DNA from: Bacteroidales bacterium UBA5197
GTDB taxonomy: Bacteria; Bacteroidota; Bacteroidia; Bacteroidales; Lentimicrobiaceae
Reading direction: 5' to 3'
Length of the DNA stretch: 64,000 nucleotides
Assembly (NCBI GenBank): GCA_002412885.1
Contig: DHVX01000061.1
Coordinates: 190,638 to 254,637 of the forward strand
A program made the translations under genes and the position numbers. The notes beneath the pieces were generated by a model, which did not search any database, was not told the origin of the DNA, and worked only from the letters and a program-made list of their open reading frames with translations. Below are positions 1 through 8,358 of this stretch, piece by piece. Numbering within the stretch: position 1 is the stretch's first letter; each line of letters begins with the position of its first letter.

Positions 1-904
1 AGGACATAAAATCCTTGAAATTATGATAGCGTCCGCTTTTGGAAAGTGTATCCGTTTCGGAAATATCCAGTTTATTTTTTAGAATGCTCAGCAATTCAGC
101 CGGCATGGTTTTATCGTAAATAAACCTTACGGGAGCGCCAAGCTTTCGTTGCTTCAGACTCTCACTCATAATTTCAAGAAAACTCTTCGACACATCGTTG
201 TCGATATCGAGCTCTGCATCACGGGTAAACTTAAAAGTATAAGCGCTGAAAGTATCATACCCAAACATTGAGAAAACTTCGTTGAGGCAATACCTGATTA
301 CGTCATCAAGCAGAATAATATATTTTTTATGATTGTCAGAAGGCAGAATTACAAACCTTGACAATGGCTTTGAAGGAACCCTTATTACTGCAAACTGCTG
401 AACCGCGTTTCCTGAAATTGACTCAAGTTTTAAGGCCAGATAAATTGATTTATCAACCAGAGATGAAGATTTCAGGTTGTTCATCATAATGGGAAACAAC
501 AATGAACGCACATGGTCGTTGAAGTATCGTCGAACAAATTCACCCTGGCTTACGGTGAGTTCCTTTTCGTTTACAATGAAAATATTTTCATGCGCCAGAT
601 CTCTGACTATGCTTCTGAAAATCCGTGAAAAATCCTTTTGCTGTTCTTTGTCAATTCTGTTGATTTCTTTCAAAGTACGTCGGGTATTAAATCCAACTCC
701 GTCTCTTTGTCCGTAATCACTTAAACGACTGAGCGTAGCAACCCTGACTCTGAAAAATTCATCCAGATTATTGGAGAAAATTCCAAGAAATTTTATCCGT
801 TCAATCAAAGGTGTGGATTGATCGGCAGCTTCCTGTAAAACCCTGGCATTAAACTCAAGCCAGCTAGTTTCGCGATTGACAATAAATTTTGAAATTTTGG
901 TCAT
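1..904 (-). CDS. ppk1: Polyphosphate kinase 1, N-terminal part (cut by the window start)
   Basis: About 301 codons are visible, running off the left edge, so the C-terminal phospholipase-D-like catalytic half is outside. The protein opens with MTKISKFIVNRETSWLEFNA, followed by PLIERIKFLGIFSNNLDEFF. This matches the N-terminal domain of PPK1 (NRELSWLEFN... RLKFLAIFSNNLDEFF). The family makes inorganic polyphosphate from ATP by reversible transfer to an active-site histidine; that histidine is not in the visible part. The start is the ATG complement at 902-904. The element TACCTTTAG just upstream is one base off a -7 box. The neighbouring sixA-type phosphatase on the same strand is a frequent partner of ppk in this phylum. 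The family call is secure. Confidence 0.93.
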   Translation of the reverse strand, partial: MTKISKFIVNRETSWLEFNARVLQEAADQSTPLIERIKFLGIFSNNLDEFFRVRVATLSRLSDYGQRDGVGFNTRRTLKEINRIDKEQQKDFSRIFRSIVRDLAHENIFIVNEKELTVSQGEFVRRYFNDHVRSLLFPIMMNNLKSSSLVDKSIYLALKLESISGNAVQQFAVIRVPSKPLSRFVILPSDNHKKYIILLDDVIRYCLNEVFSMFGYDTFSAYTFKFTRDAELDIDNDVSKSFLEIMSESLKQRKLGAPVRFIYDKTMPAELLSILKNKLDISETDTLSKSGRYHNFKDFMS

Positions 905-999
905 ATGACCCTAAAGGTATTAAAAAATTGTGAAGTGAACACTAAAAATTCCCCGGCAATCCTTAAATCCGCAGGTATTTCGCTGATTCGATGAAAGAA

Positions 1000-1067
1000 A
1001 GTGCCTTTACATGATATTCTCCGGATTTCACAAAATGCTTGTTTTCAATCAGTCAAACCCTGATTTT
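1000..1067. repeat. Degenerate ~68-bp direct repeat, copy 1 (flanks sixA)
   Basis: This stretch aligns with 1712-1779 (period 712) with a few substitutions and indels. The best-conserved core is TTTTCAATCAGTCAAAC, followed by an imperfect copy of CTGA(T/C)T. The sixA coding region lies exactly between the two copies. Function unknown; it may be an old duplication scar or a dispersed repeat family. Confidence 0.6.
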
Positions 1068-1107
1068 CAGATCCAGGTTAATGAATAACCCACAGGAAAG
1101 AACAAAG

Positions 1108-1602
1108 TTATTTGAGCATTTTAGGATAAACCATCAATGAGACTTTCCCGCCTGAAATCGGAATATCTTCCCATTTGTCTGTCGAAAAATCAATACGCAC
1201 TATGCCCGAGGTAGGCAGATAATCAATTTTCTGTTTCAAAAAAAAGTTGATAAAATTGGTGATTGCCGGATTGTGCCCGACAATCAAGGTATGTGTAACT
1301 TTTTCGGGCAAATCAAAACAATGATCGTAGAAATTATCGGCATCGGCAGTGTACATGAGTTTCTCCACCCTCACAAACTCCTCAGCAATACCAAAGGCAT
1401 GTGCCATAATTCTTGCGGTTTCCATGGCCCTTACAGCATTGCTTGTAATAATATACTCCGGATTAAAATCCTTGTCCTTCAAATGATCAATAATCAAGCG
1501 GGTGCGGCTTAGTCCTTTCTGAATCAATGGCCTGTCAAGATCATTAAGACCAGCATCTTTCCATGATGATTTTGCATGGCGCATCAGGGTAAGGGTTTTC
1601 AT
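1108..1602 (-). CDS. sixA: SixA-type histidine phosphatase
   Basis: 164 aa. The N-terminus MKTLTLMRHAKSSWKD carries the phosphatase-superfamily RH motif (R8, H9), here RHA as in SixA proteins rather than RHG. A second active-site histidine is in VGHNPAITNF (H110), and R58 in SNAVRAMETA fits the conserved arginine of the fold. SixA removes phosphate from phosphohistidine (E. coli ArcB or the PTS protein NPr). The physiological target here cannot be told from sequence. It sits on the same strand as, and upstream of, ppk1, with about 200 bp between them. A possible -7 box lies at 1627-1634. The whole gene is flanked by a degenerate direct repeat. Confidence 0.88.
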   Translation of the reverse strand: MKTLTLMRHAKSSWKDAGLNDLDRPLIQKGLSRTRLIIDHLKDKDFNPEYIITSNAVRAMETARIMAHAFGIAEEFVRVEKLMYTADADNFYDHCFDLPEKVTHTLIVGHNPAITNFINFFLKQKIDYLPTSGIVRIDFSTDKWEDIPISGGKVSLMVYPKMLK

Positions 1603-1626
1603 AACCGGGATATTTTAAAACATCCT

Positions 1627-1634
1627 CAAAATTA
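1627..1634 (-). promoter_or_regulatory. -7 promoter box of sixA
   Basis: On the minus strand this reads TAATTTTG, a full match to the Bacteroidota -7 consensus TAnnTTTG, 25 bp before the sixA start. No well-spaced -33 TTTG is visible, so the call rests on one element. Confidence 0.45.
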
Positions 1635-1711
1635 GATAAATTACAAAAATGAAGTTAAAAGTACATTGATTTAACAATAAAATAATATTGCCTGCAGCCT
1701 TCAATTGAGAG

Positions 1712-1779
1712 TCAGTACCTTGCTTGATAATTCTCGGTTTTTGCAAAATACTTGTTTTTCAATCAGTCAAACACTGACT
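1712..1779. repeat. Degenerate ~68-bp direct repeat, copy 2 (flanks sixA)
   Basis: Second copy of the repeat at 1000-1067; it shares TTTTCAATCAGTCAAAC and the surrounding order of bases. It lies on the promoter side of sixA. No inverted terminal repeats or ORF are seen inside, so it is not an insertion sequence. Confidence 0.6.
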
Positions 1780-2102
1780 TACGGAATTTTGGCGCCAATG
1801 AATTCTACTGTTACCGAAAACAATCATCTCACATGTTTACAGTTCAGCCATGCCATTTTCTGGGGCATTACCAGCGGATAAGGATATGCTGAAATCTGCA
1901 TTGAGATTTGGTGACAGATATTTCGTAATTTTGGAATTGAAATTAATGTCGGTTAGTTAAGGATTCTGAATAGAAAGAAGAATAAATATCCTTCGACTCC
2001 GCTCAGGATGACTGTCAGTCTGAGTCCCGCACGTGCGGGAAAGACGATATCCCTTAACTAAACGACATTGAATTATATTTCTTTCTTTACGGGTTCGGGT
2101 GT
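1780..2102. other. Intergenic stretch before xseA, with a dispersed repeat
   Basis: No gene is supported here. At 1988-2013 there is a 26-bp sequence that recurs as a perfect inverted copy at 58593-58618. At 2025-2040 is the 16-bp palindrome TCCCGCACGTGCGGGA, which recurs at 58509-58524. These are parts of one dispersed intergenic repeat family. No convincing xseA promoter was found. Confidence 0.6.
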
Positions 2103-3506
2103 ATGGGCAATGATGAGCAGGTATCGCAGGTGCGACAAGTGTTTTCTCTCTTCGAAATTACGGAGAGCATTGCACGTATGTTTCGCAAGCACTACGCCAC
2201 TCCTTACTGGATCAGGGCTGAAATCTCCAAACTGAATCTCTATCCCCACAGCGGGCATTGTTATCCCGATCTGGTTGACCGGGTTGATGGTAAAGTAAAA
2301 TCGCAGGTGAGAGGCATCATCTGGCGCGACGATTTATTCGAAATTACCCGAAAGTTTGAAAAAGTAACCCGCGAACCCCTGCGTGAAGGGATCAACATCA
2401 TGTTTCTGGCTTATGTTAAGTTTACCTCGGAATATGGGCTTTCGCTTCAAATCATTGATATTGAGCCACTTTTTACCCTTGGCGAACTGGCAAAGGAAAA
2501 AATGGAAACCATTGCCCGTTTGAAAAATGAAGGGATTTTCAATAACAACAGGGTGCTTGAAATGCCGCTCCTTCCGCAGCGATTGGCAATAATTTCTGCC
2601 AACACCAGCAAAGGTTACAGCGATCTGATGGTTACCCTGAACGGAAACCCTTACGGATACAGATTTCATACCCGGCTCTTTCATGCAGTGCTGCAGGGAG
2701 AAGGAGCTATAGAATCCATTAGAAAGCAGTTATTGACAATCAAAGAAATCCGCGCTCAGTTTGACGCGGTTCTCATCATACGTGGAGGTGGCGACGAAAT
2801 AGGCATGGCCTGTTACGATAATTATATACTGGCCCGCGAAGTTGCAGATTTCCCGCTACCTGTGATTTCAGGCATAGGCCATTCAACCAACGAAACCGTG
2901 GTTGAAATGGTTGCCAGTATCAATAAGATCACACCAACAGATGTAGCTTATTTCCTTATCGGATGTTTCCGGACTTTTCATGAAAGGATTGAATCTGCAG
3001 CTCATATGCTTGAACTGGCGTCGAAAGTAATTCTTGATACAAACGAAAGCCGTTTTAAGCTGATGATACAGGATTTCATAAAAGCAAGTCAGGTATTCAC
3101 GAATCAGCAACAGCAGGAACTCAGTTTTACGGCCATGTCGATCCGCGACTCGGTGAATGCTGCCGTTTTTAATCATCGGATAGCTTTGAGCAGATACGAA
3201 ACTACCACACAATCCGGCCCTGGCAGAATTATCGCGCAATTTGCAAACATCCTGAAGGAAAAGGAAAAGTTGTTGTTGTTTCACAATGGCCATCTTTTTA
3301 AGAAACACTCCACTTCTATCGATCATATCGAAAACAAAGTACGTCTGCTTGATCCTGTAAATGTGTTGAAGCGGGGGTTCTCCATAACAAGGTTCAAGGG
3401 TAAAGCTTTGGTGCCCGGGATTAATCCCGGTGTTGGCGATAAACTTGAAACTGAAACCCTGACAGGGAAAATTCATTGCATTGTTACTGAAAATCAAACC
3501 AAATGA
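2103..3506 (+). CDS. xseA: Exodeoxyribonuclease VII large subunit
   Basis: 467 aa, close to family length. It has an N-terminal OB-fold (about residues 15-120, with YWIRAEISKLNLYPHSGHCY), then the XseA catalytic region with RGGGDEIGMACYDN (227-240) and SGIGHSTNET (256-265). It ends with the usual LLDPVNVLKRGFSITR segment near the C-terminus. With XseB it degrades single-stranded DNA to oligonucleotides and acts in DNA repair. The ATG at 2103 gives the expected N-terminus. Its stop overlaps the xseB start by four bases (ATGA), so the two genes are translationally coupled. Cytoplasmic. Confidence 0.96.
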   Translation: MGNDEQVSQVRQVFSLFEITESIARMFRKHYATPYWIRAEISKLNLYPHSGHCYPDLVDRVDGKVKSQVRGIIWRDDLFEITRKFEKVTREPLREGINIMFLAYVKFTSEYGLSLQIIDIEPLFTLGELAKEKMETIARLKNEGIFNNNRVLEMPLLPQRLAIISANTSKGYSDLMVTLNGNPYGYRFHTRLFHAVLQGEGAIESIRKQLLTIKEIRAQFDAVLIIRGGGDEIGMACYDNYILAREVADFPLPVISGIGHSTNETVVEMVASINKITPTDVAYFLIGCFRTFHERIESAAHMLELASKVILDTNESRFKLMIQDFIKASQVFTNQQQQELSFTAMSIRDSVNAAVFNHRIALSRYETTTQSGPGRIIAQFANILKEKEKLLLFHNGHLFKKHSTSIDHIENKVRLLDPVNVLKRGFSITRFKGKALVPGINPGVGDKLETETLTGKIHCIVTENQTK

Positions 3507-3727
3507 GCAAAAATATCAATTACACCGAAGCCATTGTAGAACTTGAAGGCATTGTTTCAGATATTGAAAATGCTTCCATCGGCGTGGATGAATTATCAGA
3601 AAAAGTGAAACGTGCCGCTGAGCTGATTAAATTCTGCAGAAGCAAACTGACATCAACGGAAAAAGAAGTAAACTCAATCCTGAGTAACCTCAGCACCGAA
3701 GAAAAGGCTGAAGAAAAACAGAGTTAA
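3503..3727 (+). CDS. xseB: Exodeoxyribonuclease VII small subunit
   Basis: 74 aa, mostly helical, with the XseB pattern Y-x-E-A-(x)3-LE-x-IV, a central VDELSEKVKRAAELIKFC and a charged tail. XseB binds the XseA coiled-coil arm in several copies and is needed for activity. The ATG overlaps the xseA stop codon in ATGA. The assignment rests on both sequence pattern and position. Confidence 0.93.
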   Translation: MSKNINYTEAIVELEGIVSDIENASIGVDELSEKVKRAAELIKFCRSKLTSTEKEVNSILSNLSTEEKAEEKQS

Positions 3728-3769
3728 TTTAATGTTTAATTTTGTAATTTTACATTAGATAACTTGAAA

Positions 3770-4540
3770 ATGAGCATTACTAATGAAATACCAATTCAAC
3801 TAATTTACATCTTATTAGGTGCTGGATTTGTTGTGATTGTATTTTTCACCTATTTAATTGGAAGGTTATCGAATTCGGAGAGGAAGAAAAAGTTGTTAGA
3901 AACAAAGTTTCAGGAACTGGAAGATAGGGTTAATGCATTGCAACTTGAAAAACTTGAATCGAAACTAAACCCCCATCTTTTTAAGAACATCTTGAATTCA
4001 ATTCAATCACATGCATACCAAACATATTTTGCGTTAGATAAACTGGCAAATGTTTTGGATTACATACTATATGATAGTCGAAAAAAATATGTTACACCAA
4101 AGGAAGAAATAGACTTTGCCCTAAACCTGATAGAAATTAATAAAATTAAAGTAAGTCCGCTTTTTGAACTAAAGGTAAAAACGAAGATTAACGAAGCTGA
4201 GCCATTATACGAACAGAAATTATTAACTCCATTAATATCTATTGACCTCATCGAAAACGCATTTAAACATGCAGATCTGCAAAGCCCGAATGCTTTTATA
4301 TCCATTATTTTCGAGTTTAATGATAATGTTTTTTGTCTAACAGTCGCAAATAAGATTTCTTCAAAACCCCCAATGAAAAAAGATAATAGCGGATTAGGCT
4401 CTGAAATACTGGAACAAAGACTTAAAACAATCTATAAGAATCATTTCAAGCTTGATAAATTTATTGAAGATGATGTTTTTATCAGCCACTTAAAAATTAA
4501 TTTACTTGAACACAAAACTCAGATGCTTGCTGCTCGATGA
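3770..4540 (+). CDS. LytS/YehU-type sensor histidine kinase with one membrane helix
   Basis: 256 aa from the ATG at 3770. A longer reading from a TTG at 3764 adds only two residues. One N-terminal membrane helix (about 10-32) is followed by a short coiled coil and a His-kinase domain. The H-box is KLNPHLFKNILN, with the phospho-acceptor His at about residue 69; this is a variant of the usual QxNPHFLFN. IDLIENAFKHA forms the N-box and NSGLGSEILEQRL the glycine box. There is no periplasmic sensor domain, so it may sense inside the membrane or cytoplasm. The 3' end overlaps the response regulator by 35 nt. A -7-like TAATTTTG lies at 3737-3744. The block from here to 13.2 kb is A+T-richer than its surroundings. 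Confidence 0.88.
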   Translation: MSITNEIPIQLIYILLGAGFVVIVFFTYLIGRLSNSERKKKLLETKFQELEDRVNALQLEKLESKLNPHLFKNILNSIQSHAYQTYFALDKLANVLDYILYDSRKKYVTPKEEIDFALNLIEINKIKVSPLFELKVKTKINEAEPLYEQKLLTPLISIDLIENAFKHADLQSPNAFISIIFEFNDNVFCLTVANKISSKPPMKKDNSGLGSEILEQRLKTIYKNHFKLDKFIEDDVFISHLKINLLEHKTQMLAAR

Positions 4541-5225
4541 TGAGCTTTCAGGTTTATCTTACCTGAAAATGTTATGCGAACAGATTCCTGAATTGGAAGT
4601 TGTAAAGGCATTTAACAGTCCATTAAAATTTTTAGAAGAGATGCCCATGTTAGATTATGATCTATGTATTTTAGATATTGAAATGCCTGAAATGAATGGT
4701 TTGCAAGTAGCAAATTTATTAAATGGCCGACCTATAATTTTTACAACAGCCTACAAAGAATTTGCTGCTGATGCCTTTGACCTTAATGCAGTAGATTATG
4801 TTCGCAAGCCATTAACAAAAGAACGTCTTGAAAAAGCAGTTTCAAGGGCCGCTATACACATTCAAGGTATTTCACATTCAAAAAATTATATCCAGATAAA
4901 TACAGATAAAGGAAAAACACTGTTACATTTTAATGAGCTCATTTATATAAGAACTTCAGAAATAGACAGCCGGGATAAAATCGCCAGATTGACCGATGGT
5001 ACCGAATTAACCCTAAAGAATATTTCATTTGAAAGACTGGACAAAATACTCCCTACTAAAAGTTTTTGCAGAATTAACAAAAAGGAGCTCATAGCGCTGA
5101 AGATTGTCAGGGTATTCTCTTTTGATGAAATTATCACTTCATTACAAAGCACATCAGGGAAAAATCTTACTCTAAACCTTAGCGAAACATACCGGAAAGT
5201 GTTTCTGCAAAAAGTAAACATCTGA
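4506..5225 (+). CDS. LytTR-family response regulator
   Basis: 239 aa. The receiver domain occupies residues 1-120, with acidic pair D11-D12, phospho-acceptor D57 in LCILDIEMPEMNG and K103 (VRKPL). It is followed by a LytTR DNA-binding domain (about 130-237; NYIQINTDKGKTLLHFNELI and FCRINKKELIALKIV). The start is the TTG at 4506: an in-frame stop lies at 4491-4493, no ATG is available before the acidic pair, and TTG restores a normal receiver N-terminus. Translation is therefore coupled to the overlapping kinase gene. Targets are unknown; the ABC importer downstream is the obvious candidate by position only. Confidence 0.9.
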   Translation: MNTKLRCLLLDDELSGLSYLKMLCEQIPELEVVKAFNSPLKFLEEMPMLDYDLCILDIEMPEMNGLQVANLLNGRPIIFTTAYKEFAADAFDLNAVDYVRKPLTKERLEKAVSRAAIHIQGISHSKNYIQINTDKGKTLLHFNELIYIRTSEIDSRDKIARLTDGTELTLKNISFERLDKILPTKSFCRINKKELIALKIVRVFSFDEIITSLQSTSGKNLTLNLSETYRKVFLQKVNI

Positions 5226-5256
5226 ATTTGATTACAGGTTTTCTCTTTCTTATTCC

Positions 5257-5288
5257 AATTTTCAGTTACAATGCTCCAATTGAAAATT
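5257..5288. promoter_or_regulatory. Inverted repeat upstream of the ABC importer operon
   Basis: Arms AATTTTCA (5257-5264) and TGAAAATT (5281-5288) are separated by 16 bp, in the 122-bp gap between the response regulator and the permease gene. The spacing fits a dimer-binding site, possibly for the LytTR regulator, but LytTR sites are usually direct repeats, so this is only a suggestion. A near -7 element CAACTTTG follows at about 5308-5315. Confidence 0.3.
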
Positions 5289-5347
5289 TATAATCCCCAT
5301 AAATTGCAACTTTGTGATATTAAAAAGATGATAAATAATAACACGTC

Positions 5348-6121
5348 ATGGGAGCATTTCGCAAAATATTCTACCCGCTTTGGGGTTTTGTTTTCCTTAT
5401 AGCGCTGTGGTGGCTGGTTGCTAAATATTTTACCATATTAATGCCATTGCCACTTGATGCTTTGAAAGCAAACATTGACTTTATTCTTTATCCTTTTTAT
5501 GTCAGAGGCCCTGGCGATGTGGGTATAGGATTTTTATTACTGGAAAGTTTAAGAAGGGTTCTTATCGGTTTTATTCTGGGCAGCTTGTTTGCTATTCCAC
5601 TTGGCTTTATGATGGGTTTATCCAAGACTGTTTACCGGATTTTCAACCCCCTGGTTCAGGTATTACGACCTGTGTCACCTGTAGCATGGTTGCCTGTTGC
5701 CTTGGCTGTATTCAACCTGGCAAACCCATCTGCAATATTTGTGATTTTCATCACTTCACTCTGGCCTACAGTAATTAATACTGCCGAAGGTGTTTCATCA
5801 GTCAACAAGGACTTCCTCAATGTAGCCAGAGTATTGGAAATGCCACGTTGGAAACAAATTTATAAAATTATCCTTCCGGCAAGTTTACCTTACATCTTTA
5901 CCGGATTACGTATCAGCCTGGGGATTGCATGGCTGGTAATTGTTGCCGTGGAAATGCTTACCGGAGGGCGCGGAATCGGATTCTTCGTCTGGGATGAATG
6001 GAACAGGCTCAATTTAAGTTCAGTTATGCTGGCCATTGCTGTTATTGGGTTAGCAGGGCTAGTCCTTGACTGGATGATAAGGAAAATACAACAACTACTG
6101 AATTTCGATTATCAAAACTAA
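5348..6121 (+). CDS. ABC importer permease (NrtB/SsuC/TauC family)
   Basis: 257 aa, with about six membrane helices and the BPD_transp_1 fold. The cytoplasmic EAA-like loop is at about 155-190 (FLNVARVLEMPRWKQIYKII, then LPASLPYIFTGLR), where it contacts the ATPase. The family moves nitrate, bicarbonate, sulfonates, taurine or similar oxyanions. The N-terminus is short, without an extra domain. It is the first gene of a three-gene set with its binding protein (5 bp downstream) and ATPase. The substrate cannot be fixed from the permease. Confidence 0.9.
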   Translation: MGAFRKIFYPLWGFVFLIALWWLVAKYFTILMPLPLDALKANIDFILYPFYVRGPGDVGIGFLLLESLRRVLIGFILGSLFAIPLGFMMGLSKTVYRIFNPLVQVLRPVSPVAWLPVALAVFNLANPSAIFVIFITSLWPTVINTAEGVSSVNKDFLNVARVLEMPRWKQIYKIILPASLPYIFTGLRISLGIAWLVIVAVEMLTGGRGIGFFVWDEWNRLNLSSVMLAIAVIGLAGLVLDWMIRKIQQLLNFDYQN

Positions 6122-6126
6122 CAGGT

Positions 6127-7503
6127 ATGATTTATTGTAACTATAACAGGAGGGAATTTCTTAGGTTGGCAGGGGGCGGAGCACTGGCTTTAGGACTACT
6201 GGGCGCTTGCGGGCAGCGGGGCGGTTCAGTCGTGTCGCTTATCAAAGAACCAGATGATATGGAACCTGTCATTGACCCGGGAAGCCTTGAAAAAAGGGAG
6301 TTGATTATTGGTTACGTACCAGTTAACGATTGTCTGCCTTTTGCCGTGGCATATTCTCAAGGTTTTTTCAAAAAATACGGATTAAAAGTAAAATTAAGCA
6401 GGGAATCAAGTTGGGCTGCTTCACGAGATGGAGTTATTTTCGGACGGTTGGATGCCGCTCCCGTGGTTTCAGGTGCTGTTATCAATGCCAGATTGGGAGC
6501 CGAAGGCGCTATACCTGCCAGATTATGTGCAGGTATGACCATTCACCGTCATGGCAATGCAATTACCATGAGCCGGGGCATGTGGGAAGCAGGTGTACGT
6601 CCATTGCACGAATATCAGGGCGATTTGGAAAAAATGGGATATGACATCCGCTCCTACTTTCAATCCATACCCGGTTCTAAACGCAACGTGGCAGTTGTGC
6701 TCAGTTCAGCCATATATGAGTACCTTGTCCGCAATCTTCTCGCATTATGCAAAATGAATGTTATGAGAGATTTTAGGATAATTATAATTCCACCCCCACA
6801 AATGGTTTCAAACATGCGTATAGGCGCCATGGATATGTACATGGTAGCAGAGCCTTGGAATACCAGGGCAATCAGCGGTAACGAAGGGGTTGGATTTACT
6901 TTTGCTCATGGGAGGGAATTGTGGAGCGGACATCCTGACAGGCTCCTGGGAGTAATGGAAGATTTTATTGAGAAAAATCCAAAAACATATCGGTCGCTGA
7001 TTAAGGCAATGGTTGAGGCCTGTCGCTGGTGCAGCCGCATCGAAAACAAAGAGGAACTTGCTGAGCTTGCTTCAGCACGTGCCTTTACAGGAGCAAAAGC
7101 AATTTATACACGGGCTGCTTTGACAGGGGATTATAATTACGGGGGATTTGACGGGCAGGAACGAAAAAAATACATTCCAGATGCCACCCTGTTTTTTGAC
7201 ATGGCCGATTACCTGAAAGATGACACCAATGATCATTCCACATTTTTGTGGCATTCGCAAGGGCTATGGCTCATGACCCAATCAGCCAGATGGAAGCAAA
7301 TCAGATCCCTTCCCGATGACCCGGTAAACGTAGTGAGCAAAAGTTGGCGAACGGATTTATACCGGGACATTGTAAGCGAAATAGGTATTGCGTGCCCCAA
7401 GGAAAACTTAAAAATAGAACCAGGGAGTCGTTTTATAGATGGAATTGAGTTTAATCCGGAAGACCTTAGGGGATATCTAGATTCGCAAAATAAAAAATAT
7501 TAA
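6127..7503 (+). CDS. NrtA/CmpA-like substrate-binding lipoprotein with Tat-like signal
   Basis: 458 aa. The N-terminus has a twin-arginine signature NRREFLRL (7-14) followed by a hydrophobic run and lipobox LLGAC (Cys28), so it looks like a folded-exported lipoprotein. The mature part resembles the NMT1/NrtA group: LIIGYVPVNDCLPFAVAYSQ, then GFFKKYGLKVKL, and the signature VAEPWNTRAI, well known in nitrate- and bicarbonate-binding NrtA/CmpA. At 458 aa it is of NrtA/CmpA size rather than TauA/SsuA size (about 320). Ligand inferred as a small anion (nitrate, nitrite or bicarbonate). No nitrate reductase gene is nearby. Confidence 0.85.
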   Translation: MIYCNYNRREFLRLAGGGALALGLLGACGQRGGSVVSLIKEPDDMEPVIDPGSLEKRELIIGYVPVNDCLPFAVAYSQGFFKKYGLKVKLSRESSWAASRDGVIFGRLDAAPVVSGAVINARLGAEGAIPARLCAGMTIHRHGNAITMSRGMWEAGVRPLHEYQGDLEKMGYDIRSYFQSIPGSKRNVAVVLSSAIYEYLVRNLLALCKMNVMRDFRIIIIPPPQMVSNMRIGAMDMYMVAEPWNTRAISGNEGVGFTFAHGRELWSGHPDRLLGVMEDFIEKNPKTYRSLIKAMVEACRWCSRIENKEELAELASARAFTGAKAIYTRAALTGDYNYGGFDGQERKKYIPDATLFFDMADYLKDDTNDHSTFLWHSQGLWLMTQSARWKQIRSLPDDPVNVVSKSWRTDLYRDIVSEIGIACPKENLKIEPGSRFIDGIEFNPEDLRGYLDSQNKKY

Positions 7504-7516
7504 TACACCACTTGAT

Positions 7517-8341
7517 ATGGTAACTAAAGTTGAAAATAAAATACTGCTTGAAGTTTGTGATTTATCAAAAGTATATTCAACAAACGGGACTTCAAACGTG
7601 ATTTTTGAGAACATAAATCTTACGGTTTATGAAAACGAATTTGTTGCTATTTTAGGCCATTCAGGTTCGGGCAAATCTACTCTTTTGCGGTTGATTGCCG
7701 GGCTTGAACCACCTACCTCCGGAGAGATTTATTTAGAAGGCCGCGCTTTAACAGGTCCTGGCAAAGACCGCTTGATGATATTTCAGAATTATGCCTTGTT
7801 ACCCTGGTTATCCGTATATGATAATATCAAACTGGCAATAGATGAAGTTTTTCCAAAAAAGAATAAAAAAGAAAAAGATGAACTGATCAGAACTCATATT
7901 CGAATGGTTCATCTTGAAAATGCCCTTCATAAAAGGCCCAGTGAACTTTCCGGCGGAATGAAACAACGCGTGGGTATAGCACGTGCTTTAGCTGTACAGC
8001 CACTCTTACTCCTAATGGATGAACCATTGGGTGCGCTCGACCCGTTTACCAGGTCACATTTACAGGACCAGATTTTGGAATTGTACTATAAGCAACACCA
8101 GACTGTAATTTTAGTAACTCACGATGTTGAAGAGGCTTTGTTAATGGCCGACAGGATTATTGTCCTTAATGTAGAAAAATCAGCTTTTATAGGTCAAGTT
8201 ATTGATGTGCCATTCGCGCATCCCCGCGATCGCGTAAAACTTAGAGCTGATGCAAACTTTAACCAGTTGAAAAATGAAACCCTCATGCTCATGGAATCAT
8301 ATTTTGAGCATTCACTAATGCGAGAATCAAAAGCTTTTTAA
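7517..8341 (+). CDS. ABC importer ATP-binding protein (NrtD/SsuB/TauB family)
   Basis: 274 aa. Walker A GHSGSGKST (47-55), Q-loop region MIFQNYALLPWL, signature LSGGMKQR, Walker B LLLMDEPLGALDP and switch His in LVTHDVEEALLMADRI. These are typical of the nitrate/taurine/sulfonate importer ATPases. It completes the transporter with the two genes before it (13-bp gap). The C-terminal stretch lacks the NrtC regulatory domain. Confidence 0.92.
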   Translation: MVTKVENKILLEVCDLSKVYSTNGTSNVIFENINLTVYENEFVAILGHSGSGKSTLLRLIAGLEPPTSGEIYLEGRALTGPGKDRLMIFQNYALLPWLSVYDNIKLAIDEVFPKKNKKEKDELIRTHIRMVHLENALHKRPSELSGGMKQRVGIARALAVQPLLLLMDEPLGALDPFTRSHLQDQILELYYKQHQTVILVTHDVEEALLMADRIIVLNVEKSAFIGQVIDVPFAHPRDRVKLRADANFNQLKNETLMLMESYFEHSLMRESKAF

Positions 8342-8358
8342 CATGATTTACTATACTT

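Noticed and set aside
2883..3497. 204-codon minus-strand frame inside xseA
   Set aside because: Antisense shadow of a conserved gene.
5348..8341. Firm naming of the importer as a nitrate transporter (nrtABD)
   Set aside because: The same motifs occur in bicarbonate, cyanate and sulfonate importers, and no nitrate metabolism genes are in the window.
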